Assembly: GCA_964016985.1 (NCBI GenBank)
Contig: OZ024823.1
Coordinates: forward strand, 133,382,112 to 133,446,111
From: Anodontia alba
Taxonomy: Eukaryota; Mollusca; Bivalvia; Lucinida; Lucinidae
Reading direction: 5' to 3'
Length of the DNA: 64,000 nt
A program made the translations under genes and the position numbers. The notes beneath the pieces were generated by a model. It searched no databases and was not told the origin of the DNA. It saw only the letters and a list, made by a program, of their open reading frames with translations. Below, in pieces: positions 1-9,609 of the stretch. The stretch's first letter is position 1, and the number at the start of each line of letters is the position of its first letter.

Positions 1-139
1 GATTGATTGCCGGTTTATGGCTTATCGATATACACTTGGACAGAAGTAGAGCTTTACTTTGATAATGTTACTACTGTTAAAAATAAACAACTTGCTTCGA
101 CTCCTGATCACATAGTCACCACATTGGAGGTATCAGTTA

Positions 140-353
140 TTAACCCTGGTCCTGCTGGTCCTGGATATACCCTGCCTTTGCAAACAATGTAGATCCAGAT
201 CAGTTGGCTTCTGAAGAAGCCAACTGATATTGATCTGTACTGTTTGTCATTGAAAATGTGAATTTGTATCAACAATCTGGATCAAGTAATCTGATTGGCT
301 GAAAATTAGAAGTGGGAGTGGCATTTTAATTTATCCAGCATGACAAAGGTTAA
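140..353 (+). mobile_element. MITE-A copy
   Basis: Bounded by TTAA on both sides, ends ACCCTGGTCCTGCTGG and CAGCATGACAAAGGT. The central near-perfect hairpin lies at about 182-252 (stem GTAGATCCAGATCAGTTGGC). TTAA duplication and CCC/GGG ends point to a non-autonomous piggyBac-type element (inference). No coding capacity. Confidence 0.8.
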
Positions 354-360
354 AGACAAC

Positions 361-830
361 AGTTTTAAGGGGAATGAATACACTTTCAAGGGAGACAACT
401 CTGTCAAAACCATCTGTCCCCTTCTGAAAAGGGGTCTACTCTAAAGGCAAAGATTTTTCTCTTAATTCTTTCCTTTCAGAGTACTGTGTTTACCCTAACA
501 TAAACAACTCCTTATCATACTTGTTAAAAAATTTGAACAAGTACAATTTACTACTCAATGTTTTGTCTAAAAATTGCTGGATGAGTGGCAAACAGTGTAG
601 AACCAGATGAGACGCCGCATTTTGCGGCGTCTCATCTGGGTCTACACTGTTTCCTCATGCCTGTCTGAATATCTGAACACATGTGGTAAATATGGTAGTC
701 CTTTTTCAGAAAAGGGCTTGGTGTACAGGAAAGTCACAAAAAGTGTAATCCATGTAACAAAAAAGTCTTATCAAGTGTATCCAGCCCCCTTAGCTTTAGC
801 TGTACTATTTTATATTTTCTTACCATTTTA
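361..830. mobile_element. MITE-J split by a MITE-C
   Basis: 361-478 matches the left half and 694-830 the right half of the complete MITE-J at 13.8-14.08 kb (shared AAGGGAGACAACTCTGTC and TTTTTCAGAAAAGGGCTTGG). The middle is a separate MITE-C, so J is the older insertion. Confidence 0.6.
479..693. mobile_element. MITE-C copy nested in MITE-J
   Basis: Left end TGTTTACCCTAACATAAAC, right end GGTAAATATGGTAG. Central perfect palindrome at about 592-653 (AAACAGTGTAGAACCAGATG arms around a GCATTTTGC turn). Confidence 0.7.
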
Positions 831-832
831 AC

Positions 833-1011
833 AATAAATTAAGATGCCACGCCCTTTTCTAATTTTTAGCCAATCAGATTACTTGATCCAGATTGTTGAT
901 ACAAATTCACATACTTAATGACAAACAGTGCAGATCCAGATGTAATCAGGGTCTACACTGTTTGCCATTCATCCAGCAGTTTTGACACACAACAACAGGT
1001 AATAAAAAGAC
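833..1011. mobile_element. Chimeric MITE-A / MITE-C
   Basis: 833-about 945 is a minus-oriented MITE-A body (AGCCAATCAGATTACTTGAT). From about 946 the sequence is the right half of MITE-C (TCAGGGTCTACACTGTTTGC, then GACACA and AACAGGTAATAAAA). The switch falls in the hairpin core the two families share. Confidence 0.65.
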
Positions 1012-1224
1012 TTAATCCTTGTCATGCTGAATAAATTAAGACACCACAACAACTTCTAACTTTTGAGAATCGGAATACTTGATCCGGATTATGGATACAA
1101 AATCACATGCTTAATTACAAACAGTGCAGATCCAGATCAGTTGGCTTCTGAAGAAGCTAACTGATCTGTATCTACACTGTTTGCAAAGGCAGGGTACCTT
1201 CGAGTTTAGCAGAAAAAGAGTTAA
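1012..1224 (-). mobile_element. MITE-A copy inside MITE-C
   Basis: TTAA at both ends, hairpin at about 1120-1190. Left flank (946-1011) and right flank (1225-1283) are consecutive parts of MITE-C, so A inserted into C at a TTAA. Confidence 0.75.
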
Positions 1225-1283
1225 GTTTAGGAGAAGTAAGGTAAGCAGTTAAGATGTCCCAATATTTAGAGTAAATATGATAT
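1225..1283. mobile_element. Right end of the interrupted MITE-C
   Basis: GCAGTTAAGATGTCCCAATA followed by TTTAGAGTAAATATGATATG matches the C terminal region at 13.2, 17.1 and 58.4 kb. It continues the half-element that ends at 1011. Confidence 0.6.
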
Positions 1284-1724
1284 GAGAACATATATGTTTT
1301 CTTACAGTTGAACTACACAAAGTGGTATCTTAACACATTTCACCCCTAAGTTTCTTGTTTGGACCCTTCTGTCATTGAATTTGGACACGCCCATTTTTGC
1401 AAATAGGGAAGTCTGGTGAAATTTAAAAACAGAATTGTAAAATGAGACAGTTCAATACTAGCCTTCTGGATTTACATTATTTGCAAAAAGTTGTTTTGTT
1501 CTGCATTGCAGAAAGGGTTAATCTGTCCATGATTTGAAAATCAGCAGACAGCATTTTCAATTTTTTTTCCTTTTTTTTGTCTTTTTCCTCAAAAAGGATG
1601 ACATTTCAGGTTAAATATTGCCTTATGAGACAGGTAACAAGAAATACAAACCATTATTTTCGGTGAAAAATCTAAAATATTGTACAGCTGCGATCTTCTA
1701 ATTTTGTCATCTCTGTATTAATGG
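1284..1724. other. No gene seen; weak MITE-D-like scraps
   Basis: AT-rich sequence without a credible ORF. CAGCAGACAGCATTTTCAA near 1541 and GATGACATTTCAGG near 1598 look like decayed MITE-D pieces. Confidence 0.4.
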
Positions 1725-1937
1725 TTAACCCTTAAAGTGCTAATCACAATTGCAGCAGATGGCATGTTTTTTGTTGTTGTTTTTTTTCAGAGAAAATAAG
1801 GCTTGTAGTTTTATGTGAATTGTCTGCCTAGCAGACAATTCACATAAAACTACAAGCCCTATTTTCTCTGAAAAATTATAAAATAAAAAAAATAGAATGT
1901 TGTCTGCTACAATTTGGCTTGGCACTTTAATGGTTAA
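1725..1937. mobile_element. MITE-B2 copy with long palindrome
   Basis: TTAA flanks; ends CCCTTAAAGTGCTAATCACA and GGCACTTTAATGG. The core at about 1788-1875 is a hairpin with arms over 40 bp (TTTTCAGAGAAAATAAGGCT and its complement) and almost no loop. Confidence 0.8.
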
Positions 1938-2284
1938 ATTACCGGGTAAGTAGTTCAAATATAATAGCCTTAAAATATGATTATCAAATGTTGACATTTT
2001 GACTACTTCTATGTGGCCACTTGTTAAAGTTGTGTTGTCAGTGAAAAAACCTGTGGCGGACACAGAATAACTAAAATATGGAATATTTCTTCTACTACTT
2101 AGACCATTATGACAGTATTGTGGGCCTCTGAAAGGTAAATACTGTGAGATAAAGGTTTGTAGAACATATGTGAATAGCAAAGACCCAGAACAGCCTGCAC
2201 ATGGCACAATCTGATCAGAGCCTGTGTTGTCCATTTACAGAGTGATTGGAAGGCAGGTTTTGACTGACCAAGGTCGGCCATGTT

Positions 2285-2493
2285 TTAATGCCTAGCATGC
2301 TGGGTAAAAATTTCAACAGACAGCATTTTGAAATATTTTCCTAATTTTTCTAAAAAAAAAATAGACTAGCATTTCATGCAATTGTTTCCATTGGAGACAG
2401 TTTGCATGAAATGTCAGTCTATTTTCTGTGAAAAGTAAGAGAAATGTCATTTTTCTTGTCTGTTGAATATTGCCAGAGAGAGGTAAAAGTTAA
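2285..2493. mobile_element. MITE-D copy
   Basis: TTAA at 2285 and 2490; TAGCATGCTGGGTAAAAATT at the left, CCAGAGAGAGGTAAAAG at the right. Hairpin GCATTTCATGCAATTGT / AGTTTGCATGAAATGTC around 2369-2420. Confidence 0.75.
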
Positions 2494-2568
2494 ACAATGA
2501 GCGATGGGTCATAATGCAGATATTAATTAGTAATTCAGATAAGAATCTAAATTAAGCTCAGTGTGAAA

Positions 2569-2755
2569 TGACCATATTTACCCTAAACATTGGGACAGTT
2601 TATCTCCTTACCATACTTCTCCTAAACTTTGAACAAGTCCATTTTACGACTTGTTGACTTCTGGGTGACTGGCAAACATTGTAGACCATGCAGACCAGAT
2701 GCTGCATTCTGCCGTCTGTTCCAATATTTAGGGTAATTAAGGTAATATTGATAAA
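2569..2755. mobile_element. Degenerate MITE-C copy
   Basis: Left end ACCATATTTACCCTAAACAT, then CTCCTTACCATACTTCTCC; the core has lost pairing (AAACATTGTAGACC). Right end TATTTAGGGTAATTAAGGTA. Confidence 0.6.
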
Positions 2756-2792
2756 TACTATTTGCAGTAAACCGTCAATCTTTGATAGAAGC

Positions 2793-3005
2793 TTAACCCT
2801 TATCCTGCTGAATAATTTAATTAGCCACACCCATTTCTGACTATCAACCAATCAGATTACATCATATAATGTTTTCGTTCAAATTCACAAACTGAATAAC
2901 AAACAGTGTAGATCCTGATCAGATGGCTTCTTCAGAAGCCATCTGATCTGGATCTACACTGTTTGCAAAGGTAGGGGTTGTCTTGAACAGCAGGATAAGG
3001 GTTAA
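2793..3005 (-). mobile_element. MITE-A copy
   Basis: TTAA both sides; hairpin at about 2903-2968 with an intact stem (TAGATCCTGATCAGATGGCT). The outer arm keeps an AACCAATCAGATTAC segment. Confidence 0.8.
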
Positions 3006-3309
3006 AAGTTTTATTTGATGATTAATCATAGAATAATTTGATATTTGTAATTGATGTAAAGGCATGACTGTCGCCAAATTCTTGACTTTATTATGTAAAT
3101 ATAACATGACCCTCCTTACTTTATGCACTTATGTCAGCAAATATATCTGCACCTCATTTTATTAAAGGCAACATATGGATGGGCAGGCACAAATTTTACC
3201 CTACAAGATAAAAAATGTTGTGATGATATTAAATGAAATGCATTACACTCCTACTACTTGTAAAATGAAAACACCTTGACCAACGAAACAAACAAATATG
3301 TAATATGTC

Positions 3310-3475
3310 TTAACCCTAAAGTGCCAAGCATAATTTGTAGTAGATGACATTCTAAATGCATTTTTATTTTACAGAGAAACAAGCCATGACATTTCATGTG
3401 AATTATCTGCCAAGCAGACAATTCACATGAAGTGTCAAGACTTTTTTTGGGAAAAAAAAAAAAAAAAAAATCTGA
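3310..3475. mobile_element. MITE-B2, 3' truncated at poly(A)
   Basis: Starts TTAACCCTAAAGTGCCAAG. The hairpin (GACATTTCATGTGAATTATC) is complete, but the right terminus is missing after an A run at about 3453-3470. Confidence 0.65.
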
Positions 3476-3489
3476 TATGAAAAGCTTGG

Positions 3490-3553
3490 TCTCTGGATCT
3501 ACACAGTTTACTCAGGTATATCTGTCTGAATATTTAGGTTAAATACAGTACAT
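3490..3553. mobile_element. MITE-C right-end fragment
   Basis: TGGATCTACACAGTTTACTC then CTGTCTGAATATTTAGGTTA; matches C right halves elsewhere. Junction with the B2 fragment is the A run. Confidence 0.45.
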
Positions 3554-3628
3554 TATGGGCAGTGTTTATGTTTTTTGAAAATTCCAAAAAAATTTATGGG
3601 ACAGAAATACTTAAGATGTATGAATACA

Positions 3629-3942
3629 GCCGGCCTTGGTGGCTCAGTCGAATGCGCATCCAACTGGTGATAAGGAGATCGCAAGTTCAATCCCCACCTG
3701 GTCCGGCAACATTCTTTGATGGAGATTGATCATGAAATATTTTCTATTGTCATTCTCTCCCTTTGTCTGATTCTAGAAGGGCAGAAACTGTTGTCAGTTT
3801 CTGGCAAAAGAATGTGGACAAGTACTGGTTAACTGCTTAGAGGACTAAGCTTTCCCAGGAAAACGTGTGGTTAGGTAAACGACTGCACTCAACATGACCC
3901 TAATTGGTTGACTGGGCCATAAAACCTCAACACAAACAAACC
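3629..3942 (+). mobile_element. tRNA-derived SINE, family 1, full length
   Basis: The tRNA-like head has an A-box-like TGGCTCAGTCGAATGCGC and a B-box-like CAAGTTCAATCCC. The body (GGAGATTGATCATGAAATAT, GTTGTCAGTTTCTGGCAAAA) ends in TGGGCCATAAAACCTCAACA plus CAAACAAA. Copies or parts occur at 28.9, 43.5, 49.5, 49.75 and 55.9 kb. Pol III transcription is the known mode for such families. Confidence 0.85.
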
Positions 3943-4057
3943 AACTCTTGAAAAGCAAGTTCAGGATAGAGGTACCCATCATATACCTGTTACAATATAC
4001 CATACTGACATTTGCTTGTATGCTGTTTGAGCCATTGTTGACTGGACAAAGAAGACA

Positions 4058-4162
4058 ATTTTAAGTTGAATGAAATGTCCGATCCTATTTTCTGTGAAAA
4101 ATAAGAAAAGATATTTCAAAATATCGTTTGCTGAAACTTTTTATGCAGCACGCTAAACGTTA
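4058..4162. mobile_element. MITE-D half element
   Basis: Only the right half remains: GAATGAAATGTCCGATCCTA, TTTTCTGTGAAAAATAAG, then a terminal GCTAAACGTTAA. Confidence 0.5.
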
Positions 4163-4220
4163 ACTTAAATAGCTGCTGGTATTCAGTTGAGTAGATAGAT
4201 CCTTTTGATGATTTTGTTTT

Positions 4221-4400
4221 AACATTTACCACTCTCTGGGCTTATTCAACAGAAGACAAATTGATAGTATTTTTCTAATTTGAAATTTTTGCCCGGAGTG
4301 CTAAGCGTTGAGGAAGTGTCAAGCACTATTTTCTAGGAGACAATAGCATTAGTTCATTTCTCATCTGCTAATTTAGCCTTGGACGTATTAAAGGTTAATT
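4221..4400. mobile_element. Internally rearranged MITE-D
   Basis: Both termini are present (TTACCACTCTCTGGGCTTAT; GGAGTGCTAAGCGTTG), but the hairpin is deleted between them and part of a stem (AAGTGTCAAGCACTATTTTC) lies outside. Confidence 0.45.
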
Positions 4401-4402
4401 AA

Positions 4403-4599
4403 TTAACCCTTGTCCTGCTGAACCCGGCAAACAGTGTAGCTCCAGATCAGTTGGCTTCTGAAGCCAACTGATCTGGATCTGCACTGTTTGCCATTAAGTA
4501 TGTGAATGTATAGCAACAATCAAGATCAAGTAATCTGATTGGCTGAAAATTTGAAGTGGGCGTGGCATCTTGATTTATTCAGCAGGACAAGGGTTTTAA
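4403..4599 (+). mobile_element. MITE-A copy, short left arm
   Basis: Starts TTAACCCTTGTCCTGCTGAA, ends CAGCAGGACAAGGG with an altered TTTTAA. The stem reads GTAGCTCCAGATCAGTTGGC. The usual TATGCCCTGCCTTTG segment is deleted. Confidence 0.75.
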
Positions 4600-4745
4600 T
4601 AACTGGAGCAGCATGACATATGAAGAATTTCTGTAAATAAAATTGTTGCTTTTATGTATATTTCTGGTTCATGTGTGCAGTTTATAGGTCTGGATAATGA
4701 ATTGTTAGACAAGTCAGCAGACTTTTTATTGTTATCCCCACATTT

Positions 4746-4959
4746 TTAACCCTTCTCATGCTGAATGAATTAAGATGCCATGTCCACTTCTAATTTCCAG
4801 CCAATCAGATTACTTGATCCATGTTTTTTGATAGAAATTCATATATTTAATGACAAACAGTGCAGACCCAGACCAGTTGGCTTCTGAAGAAGCCAACTGA
4901 TCTGGATCTGCACTGTTTGCTAAGACAGGGCATGACGTGTTCAGCATGAGAAGGATTAA
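4746..4959 (-). mobile_element. MITE-A copy
   Basis: TTAA flanks; ends CCCTTCTCATGCTGAATGAA and TTCAGCATGAGAAGGA; hairpin at about 4854-4919. Confidence 0.8.
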
Positions 4960-4969
4960 AAAAGGGATG

Positions 4970-5360
4970 GGGAAATTGTAAATCCGTCTGTCCGTCCATC
5001 CACCCATCATGCTATCTCTTCCTAAACCACTGGGTAGAATTTAACCAAACTTACTACATGACTTCCCCACATGGTAAGGGTGTGCAAGAGCAATACTATT
5101 TTTCCATTTGTCAGTCCATCCATCCATCCATCCATCCATCCATCCATCCATCCATCCATCCATCCATCCATCCATCTGTACATCATACTATGTCCTCCTA
5201 AACCACTGGACAGAATTTATCTAAACTTGCTACATGACTTCCACTCATGGTAAGGGTATGGGAGAGTGAGTCCGTCCTTCTGTCTATCTGTCATGCTATT
5301 GGCAACATTAGCATGGAGCATGGGATTTTGTGATGGCATGCCATCGACTGGGCATTCTAG
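4970..5360. repeat. Array repeat K (CCATCC-rich), copy 1
   Basis: Two to three degenerate units built on CCTAAACCACTGGGTAGAAT, AACTTACTACATGACTTCC and CATGGTAAGGGTGTG, ending GGGATTTTGTGATGGCATGC and CATCGACTGGGCATT. The same tail ends copy 2 at 6.54-6.59 kb, so this is a mobile array unit. Confidence 0.6.
5108..5174. repeat. (CCAT)n microsatellite
   Basis: About 16 tandem CATC units inside array repeat K, apparently expanded from its GTCCATCCATCC segment. Confidence 0.95.
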
Positions 5361-5374
5361 TTATTTTATTAAGA

Positions 5375-5461
5375 CAATGAACAAACCAGAATGTGCAGTC
5401 GATGGCATACCATTGGTCTGGCAATGAACAAACCAGAATGTGCAGTCGATGGCCTGCCATG
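5375..5461. repeat. Tandem duplication, 47-bp period
   Basis: CAATGAACAAACCAGAATGT starts at 5375 and again at 5422, each followed by GCAGTCGATGGC. A simple two-copy duplication. Confidence 0.85.
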
Positions 5462-5724
5462 GCAGAATCCCCACACTTTCACTGTCATCTGCTGTATTTG
5501 TGAAATGTACTGTACCGGTTAATGAAATCCTCAAAAAAAAAAAGAGCTTGATCATTGAAGTGACATTGAGTTTAGTAAGTGCATTTTATAGAGAATTAAA
5601 CTCTTTGAGTGCACTTGGCTTTTCCTAATCTCTGATTAAGAGGATCATCACTCTTGATTATGACCCATGACAGGATTTTGTGGGCTGAGGAGTAGTCTTG
5701 TGGTAAAAGACAAAGTTCTTATTG

Positions 5725-5934
5725 TTAACCCTTGTCCTGCTAAATAAATTAAGATGCCACGCCCTTTTCAAATTTTCAGCCAATCAGATCACTTGATATG
5801 GATTGTTGCTATAAATTCACATTCTTTATGGCAAACAGTGCAGATCCAGCACTTGGCCTCTTCAGAAGCCAACTGATCTGGATCTACACTGTTTGAAAAG
5901 GCAACATATCCAGGTTCAGCATGACAAGGGTTAA
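5725..5934 (-). mobile_element. MITE-A copy
   Basis: TTAA both sides; hairpin about 5834-5894 with one arm shortened (CAGATCCAGCACTTGGCCTC). Confidence 0.8.
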
Positions 5935-6149
5935 GAAATCTGAATACAAAAGTTTCTTCAAGGTTATTTAATAACTGTGTAATTTTGATGTAATTAGTCT
6001 GGACAAAGCTTTAGCCATCATCAGCAGTTCTGTGTTATTTAAAAGTGAACACTCTAATATAGCAGATGACGAAGTGATGATAATTATTCCCGCACGTTTT
6101 AAAAAAAAAACAACAAAAAAAACATTGGGGATATTGTGAGCGCCTACAT

Positions 6150-6596
6150 CCATCCCGCTATCTCCTCTTAAACCACTGGGCAGAATTCAGCTACACAAAC
6201 TTGCTACATGACTTTCCCTCATGGTAAGGGTGCATGAGAACAAAATAGTTTTTCTGTCCGTCCATCCCCCTGGCATAGGTCCCTCTGTTCTTCATGCTAT
6301 CTCCTCCTAAACCACTGGGTGGAATTTAACCAAACTTGCTACATGGCTTCCCCTCATGGTAAGGGTATGCGAGAGCAACATTATTTTTCTGCCTGGCATC
6401 CATTCATCCAGCATCTGTCCATCTGTCTGTAACACCATTTCCTCCCAAACCACTGGGTGGAATTTCACCAAACTTGCTACATGACTTCCTTTAATAGTAA
6501 GGGTGTGTGAGAGTGAGTCTGTCCATCATGCTGATAGCAACATTAGCACCAAGGGTGGGATTTGTGATGGCGTTCCATCGACTGCGCATTAGAGTT
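6150..6596. repeat. Array repeat K, copy 2
   Basis: Three degenerate units (6150-6270, 6271-6390, 6391-6530), each with CTCCTCCTAAACCACTGGG or a variant and ACTTGCTACATG, ending TGATGGCGTTCCATCGACTG like copy 1. Confidence 0.65.
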
Positions 6597-6614
6597 TATT
6601 TTTATTAAGCCATA

Positions 6615-6695
6615 CATTCTGAAAAAAAAAATAAGAAAATATTTCAAAATGTTGTCTGTTGATATTTCTATTTACTGGTAGCATGTAAAGTAGGT
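6615..6695. mobile_element. MITE-D right-end fragment
   Basis: AATAAGAAAATATTTCAAAA then TGTTGTCTGTTGATATTT and GTAGCATGTAAAG; the remaining element is absent. Confidence 0.4.
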
Positions 6696-6836
6696 AGTCA
6701 ACTGGACTTGTTCAGATGTTAGAATATGTAAAGTATTTGACTGGCTTTGAGACTTAATAGAAGTTACGGTGTATGAACAGCAAGAGCAATTACACCGTAT
6801 TAGATAAGCACCCCGCACATCTTTGCTTAAAGAAAC

Positions 6837-7069
6837 TTAACCCTTAAAGCGCCAAGAAAATCTGCATCTGAAAATGTTGTCTGCTGCATTTTCTTGCAAA
6901 CTTTTCAAACTTACATTTTGCATATAGGCAAACAGTGTGGACCCAGATCAGACTGCTCCTAAAGGAGCAGTCTGATCTGGGTCCACACTATTTGCAACAA
7001 TGACTTTTAAAGTAACCGGCAGAAGACAAAGCAGACGACAATTGTTGTGATTGGTTCTTTAAGGGTTAA
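6837..7069. mobile_element. MITE-B copy
   Basis: TTAA flanks; ends CCCTTAAAGCGCCAAGAAAA and TTGGTTCTTTAAGGG. Hairpin 6928-6993 (AAACAGTGTGGACCCAGATC, turn CCTAAAGG) has nearly perfect pairing. Confidence 0.85.
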
Positions 7070-7590
7070 ATATATTTGGGTCATTTACATTGGGCACCAG
7101 AATGATATAAAAGGTAAAAAAAATTCTAATCACCATTTACTCCTCAGGGATTGAACCTTGGCCAAGTGTATGACAGGTCAGGCTTGTACCACAAAGCAGA
7201 AAGGGGTATTATGATTTTCACTACCAGAAGAATGTGGTAGTTTTGAAAAGCTGATACTTTTCTTATTTTTACAGCGGAATAGTGCTGTTTGAATTAACTC
7301 CCTTATATAAGAATATGACTTTGATCAGCTGAAAATTTTATCCAGAATGCTAACAAGTGGCATATAAGAAGTCTTATATGCTACTTGTCTTATATGCCAC
7401 TTGTGCTAAGCATTAGCAATATGTTCACTGTGAGTATGGACCGTGAAATTAATTATCCAAGAATTTGTATAATTTTGCAGGCCAGTACTCATAAAAAAAT
7501 AAATAAATAAAACAAATCATGAGTTTTTATTCCCTGCTCATCAGATGATGGTCAAACTACCATTTTTACCCAAAATATTCAGCCATTCAA
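7070..7590. other. No gene; one small hairpin
   Basis: No recognisable element except an inverted pair at about 7345-7415: ACAAGTGGCATATAAGA and TCTTATATGCCACTTGT. Confidence 0.4.
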
Positions 7591-7798
7591 CCAGGCATAG
7601 CTCCAGATAAGGCACTTATTTTTCAATCAAAAAGAACCAATATATTGCTTCAGGAAAACATATGTTGTGGGTATTCATTAGAAATGCCTCACAGAAGCGC
7701 TTCTGATGAGTACCCACAACACATGTTTTCATGGAATATAAGAAAAATATGTGGATAACCCCTCTTACCTGGATCTATGACCAAGTCCATCAGAACAT
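7590..7798. mobile_element. MITE-E copy
   Basis: Outer inverted ends CATAGCTCCAGATAAGGC and TTACCTGGATCTATG; stem CATATGTTGTGGGTATTCAT / GAGTACCCACAACACATGTT. Confidence 0.65.
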
Positions 7799-7838
7799 TA
7801 GTAGTGTATCTAAAAAGTACTGACACTGAGAATCCAGG

Positions 7839-8064
7839 TTAACCCATTATTTACTGAATAGACTCTACCACACTATATATTGGAAGAGTCCAATTTCAGT
7901 TTTAGGAAAGTCCAGCTATGAGATTTACATGTTCGTAGAGAAAAATGGCTAAACTATTTGCAAACAGGAGACCTTGATCAGACACCGTGTTCTGTGGTGT
8001 CTGATCTGGGTCTGCACTGTTTGCCAGTTACCCTTTTATGGGTTTCCTGACTACAATGGGTTAA
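7839..8064. mobile_element. MITE-H copy
   Basis: TTAA both sides; ends CCCATTATTTACTGAATAGA and CTGACTACAATGGG. Core stem GAGACCTTGATCAGACACCG / GGTGTCTGATCTGGGTCTGC is related to those of A, B and C. Confidence 0.75.
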
Positions 8065-8092
8065 GGGACTTAACTGAACTGGGCAAATTCAG
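8065..8092. mobile_element. Left stub of the LINE-interrupted MITE-D
   Basis: CTGGGCAAATTCAG matches MITE-D just before its conserved CAGACGACAAATTGAT, which resumes at 12248 on the far side of the LINE. Confidence 0.6.
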
Positions 8093-8115
8093 TAAGTAAG
8101 TAAGTAAGTAAGTAA
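8092..8115. repeat. (TAAG)n tail of the LINE
   Basis: Five to six tandem TAAG/AAGT units at the LINE 3' end (minus-strand CTTA repeats). The related copy at 26.25 kb ends in (TAA)n instead. Confidence 0.9.
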
Positions 8116-8485
8116 CGACTTTATTTTTTGAGGGTTACAACATTTAGCACCTACACAAATACATGTAATAGCTAATCTTCCATGAGGCCCTCAGTATATA
8201 CATATGTACATGTTACACAAGTAAACAAAATGTCAAGATGATATTGTACATGTGACTATAGATTCATTTGAAGACTGACCTAAGTAATGAGGATGAGACA
8301 AAGAGACAAAAAAAAAAAAAAAAATGGCAAATTATTTTTACCTACCAATACATCACAATACAATATGCTTCATTTATAAGATATCTTGCCGGAACGAAAT
8401 GCAAGAAATTGTATGATTATATTGTGTGAGGAATGTATATAAGCATAATTATAACTATTAAATAAGAAGTAAAACAGTGAATTGT

Positions 8486-8698
8486 TTAACCTTGATCCTG
8501 CTGAACCCAGATATGTCCTGCCTTTGCAAACAGTGTAGAGCCAGATCAGTTGACTTCTGAAGAAGCCAACTGATCCGGATCTGCACTGTCTGCCATTTAA
8601 TATGTGAATATTATAAACACTTTGGATCAAGTAGACTGACTGGGAGAAAATTAGAAATGGGTGTAGCATCCCAATTTATCCAGCAGGACAAGGGTTAA
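8486..8698 (+). mobile_element. MITE-A copy inside the LINE 3' UTR
   Basis: TTAA flanks; CCTTGATCCTGCTGAACCC left and CAGCAGGACAAGGG right; hairpin 8525-8592. It lies between LINE tail and LINE ORF, so it is younger than the LINE. Confidence 0.8.
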
Positions 8699-8986
8699 GT
8701 CTTATATAAACTCTAATTACCTGTACAGCACAGCAGATAATCTTATAATTACAAACAGACAAGTGAAACATTTTTGAAAACCTTGATCTCAACACAAAAA
8801 TGAATAAATGATAAGGCATAAAGAGTATTCATGTAATTTCAACCTTCACGTACAGGACAATTGTACAGTTTTTCTATACATGATAATGCATGTGCCACAT
8901 CAATAAAGCTGTAGTTTCTTGGGTTATTTTTGCTTTTTTTTTTTTTTTTTTTTTACCTTTCCTTCCCCATATCCACACAAAGTCCC

Positions 8987-9178
8987 ACCCTGGCCCTGCT
9001 GAACCTGGACATGCCCTGCCCCTGCAAACAGTGCTGATTCAGAGCCACCTGGTCTGGATCTGCGCTGTTGCTCCTTAAGTTTGTGAACTTGCATCAGCAG
9101 TCTGGATCAAGCAATCTGACTTACCAATAACTAGAAGCAGGTGTTGCATCTTAATTTATTCAGCATGGCAAGGGTTAA
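8987..9178 (+). mobile_element. Degenerate MITE-A in the LINE 3' UTR
   Basis: CCTGGCCCTGCTGAACC to CAGCATGGCAAGGGTTAA. The hairpin is partly lost (AAACAGTGCTGATTCAGAGC). Left TTAA not preserved. Confidence 0.65.
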
Positions 9179-9189
9179 GATACACCATG

Positions 9190-9355
9190 CTGACAAAAAA
9201 AAAAAAATAAATAAAATAAAATAAAATAAAAAAAAAAAAAAAAAAAAATGTGCACATGCAATATACAGTATAGAGATGAATTTTACTTTTGACAAATTAA
9301 AAAACAAACAAAAAAAAAAAAAAAAAAAACAACAACAAATAAATAAATAAATGAA
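9190..9355. repeat. A-rich low-complexity runs in the LINE 3' UTR
   Basis: Long A and AAAT/AAATA runs at 9195-9248 and 9299-9355, flanking short near-duplicate segments (CATGCAATATACAGTATAGA and CATGCAGTATACAGTGTAGA), so a local duplication is likely. Confidence 0.75.
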
Positions 9356-9609
9356 TAAAACTGGCGACATAAATGTACATGCAGTATACAGTGTAGAACT
9401 GAATTATAGTTTCAGTTTACTAACCATTTCAAACATCTATTATGAAATGTGTCAATGGTCTGAGCACTTTTGACTTCTTCTGGCAGACTGTTCCAAACCA
9501 GACATCCGGAATACCTCATACTGTGCTTAAAATATTCTGTTCTAGGCTTAGGTGGGATAAAACAACCAGCAGATGATGATCTTAGGTTAATACTTGTATT
9601 TACCTTGTT

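Noticed and set aside
1740..2234. 164-codon minus ORF
   Set aside because: It crosses a MITE-B2 hairpin and flank; composition and content match repeat DNA.
3629..3710. Possible tRNA gene
   Set aside because: It is the head of SINE family 1, repeated elsewhere.
5071..5253. ORF with repeated SIHP
   Set aside because: Translation of the (CCAT)n microsatellite.
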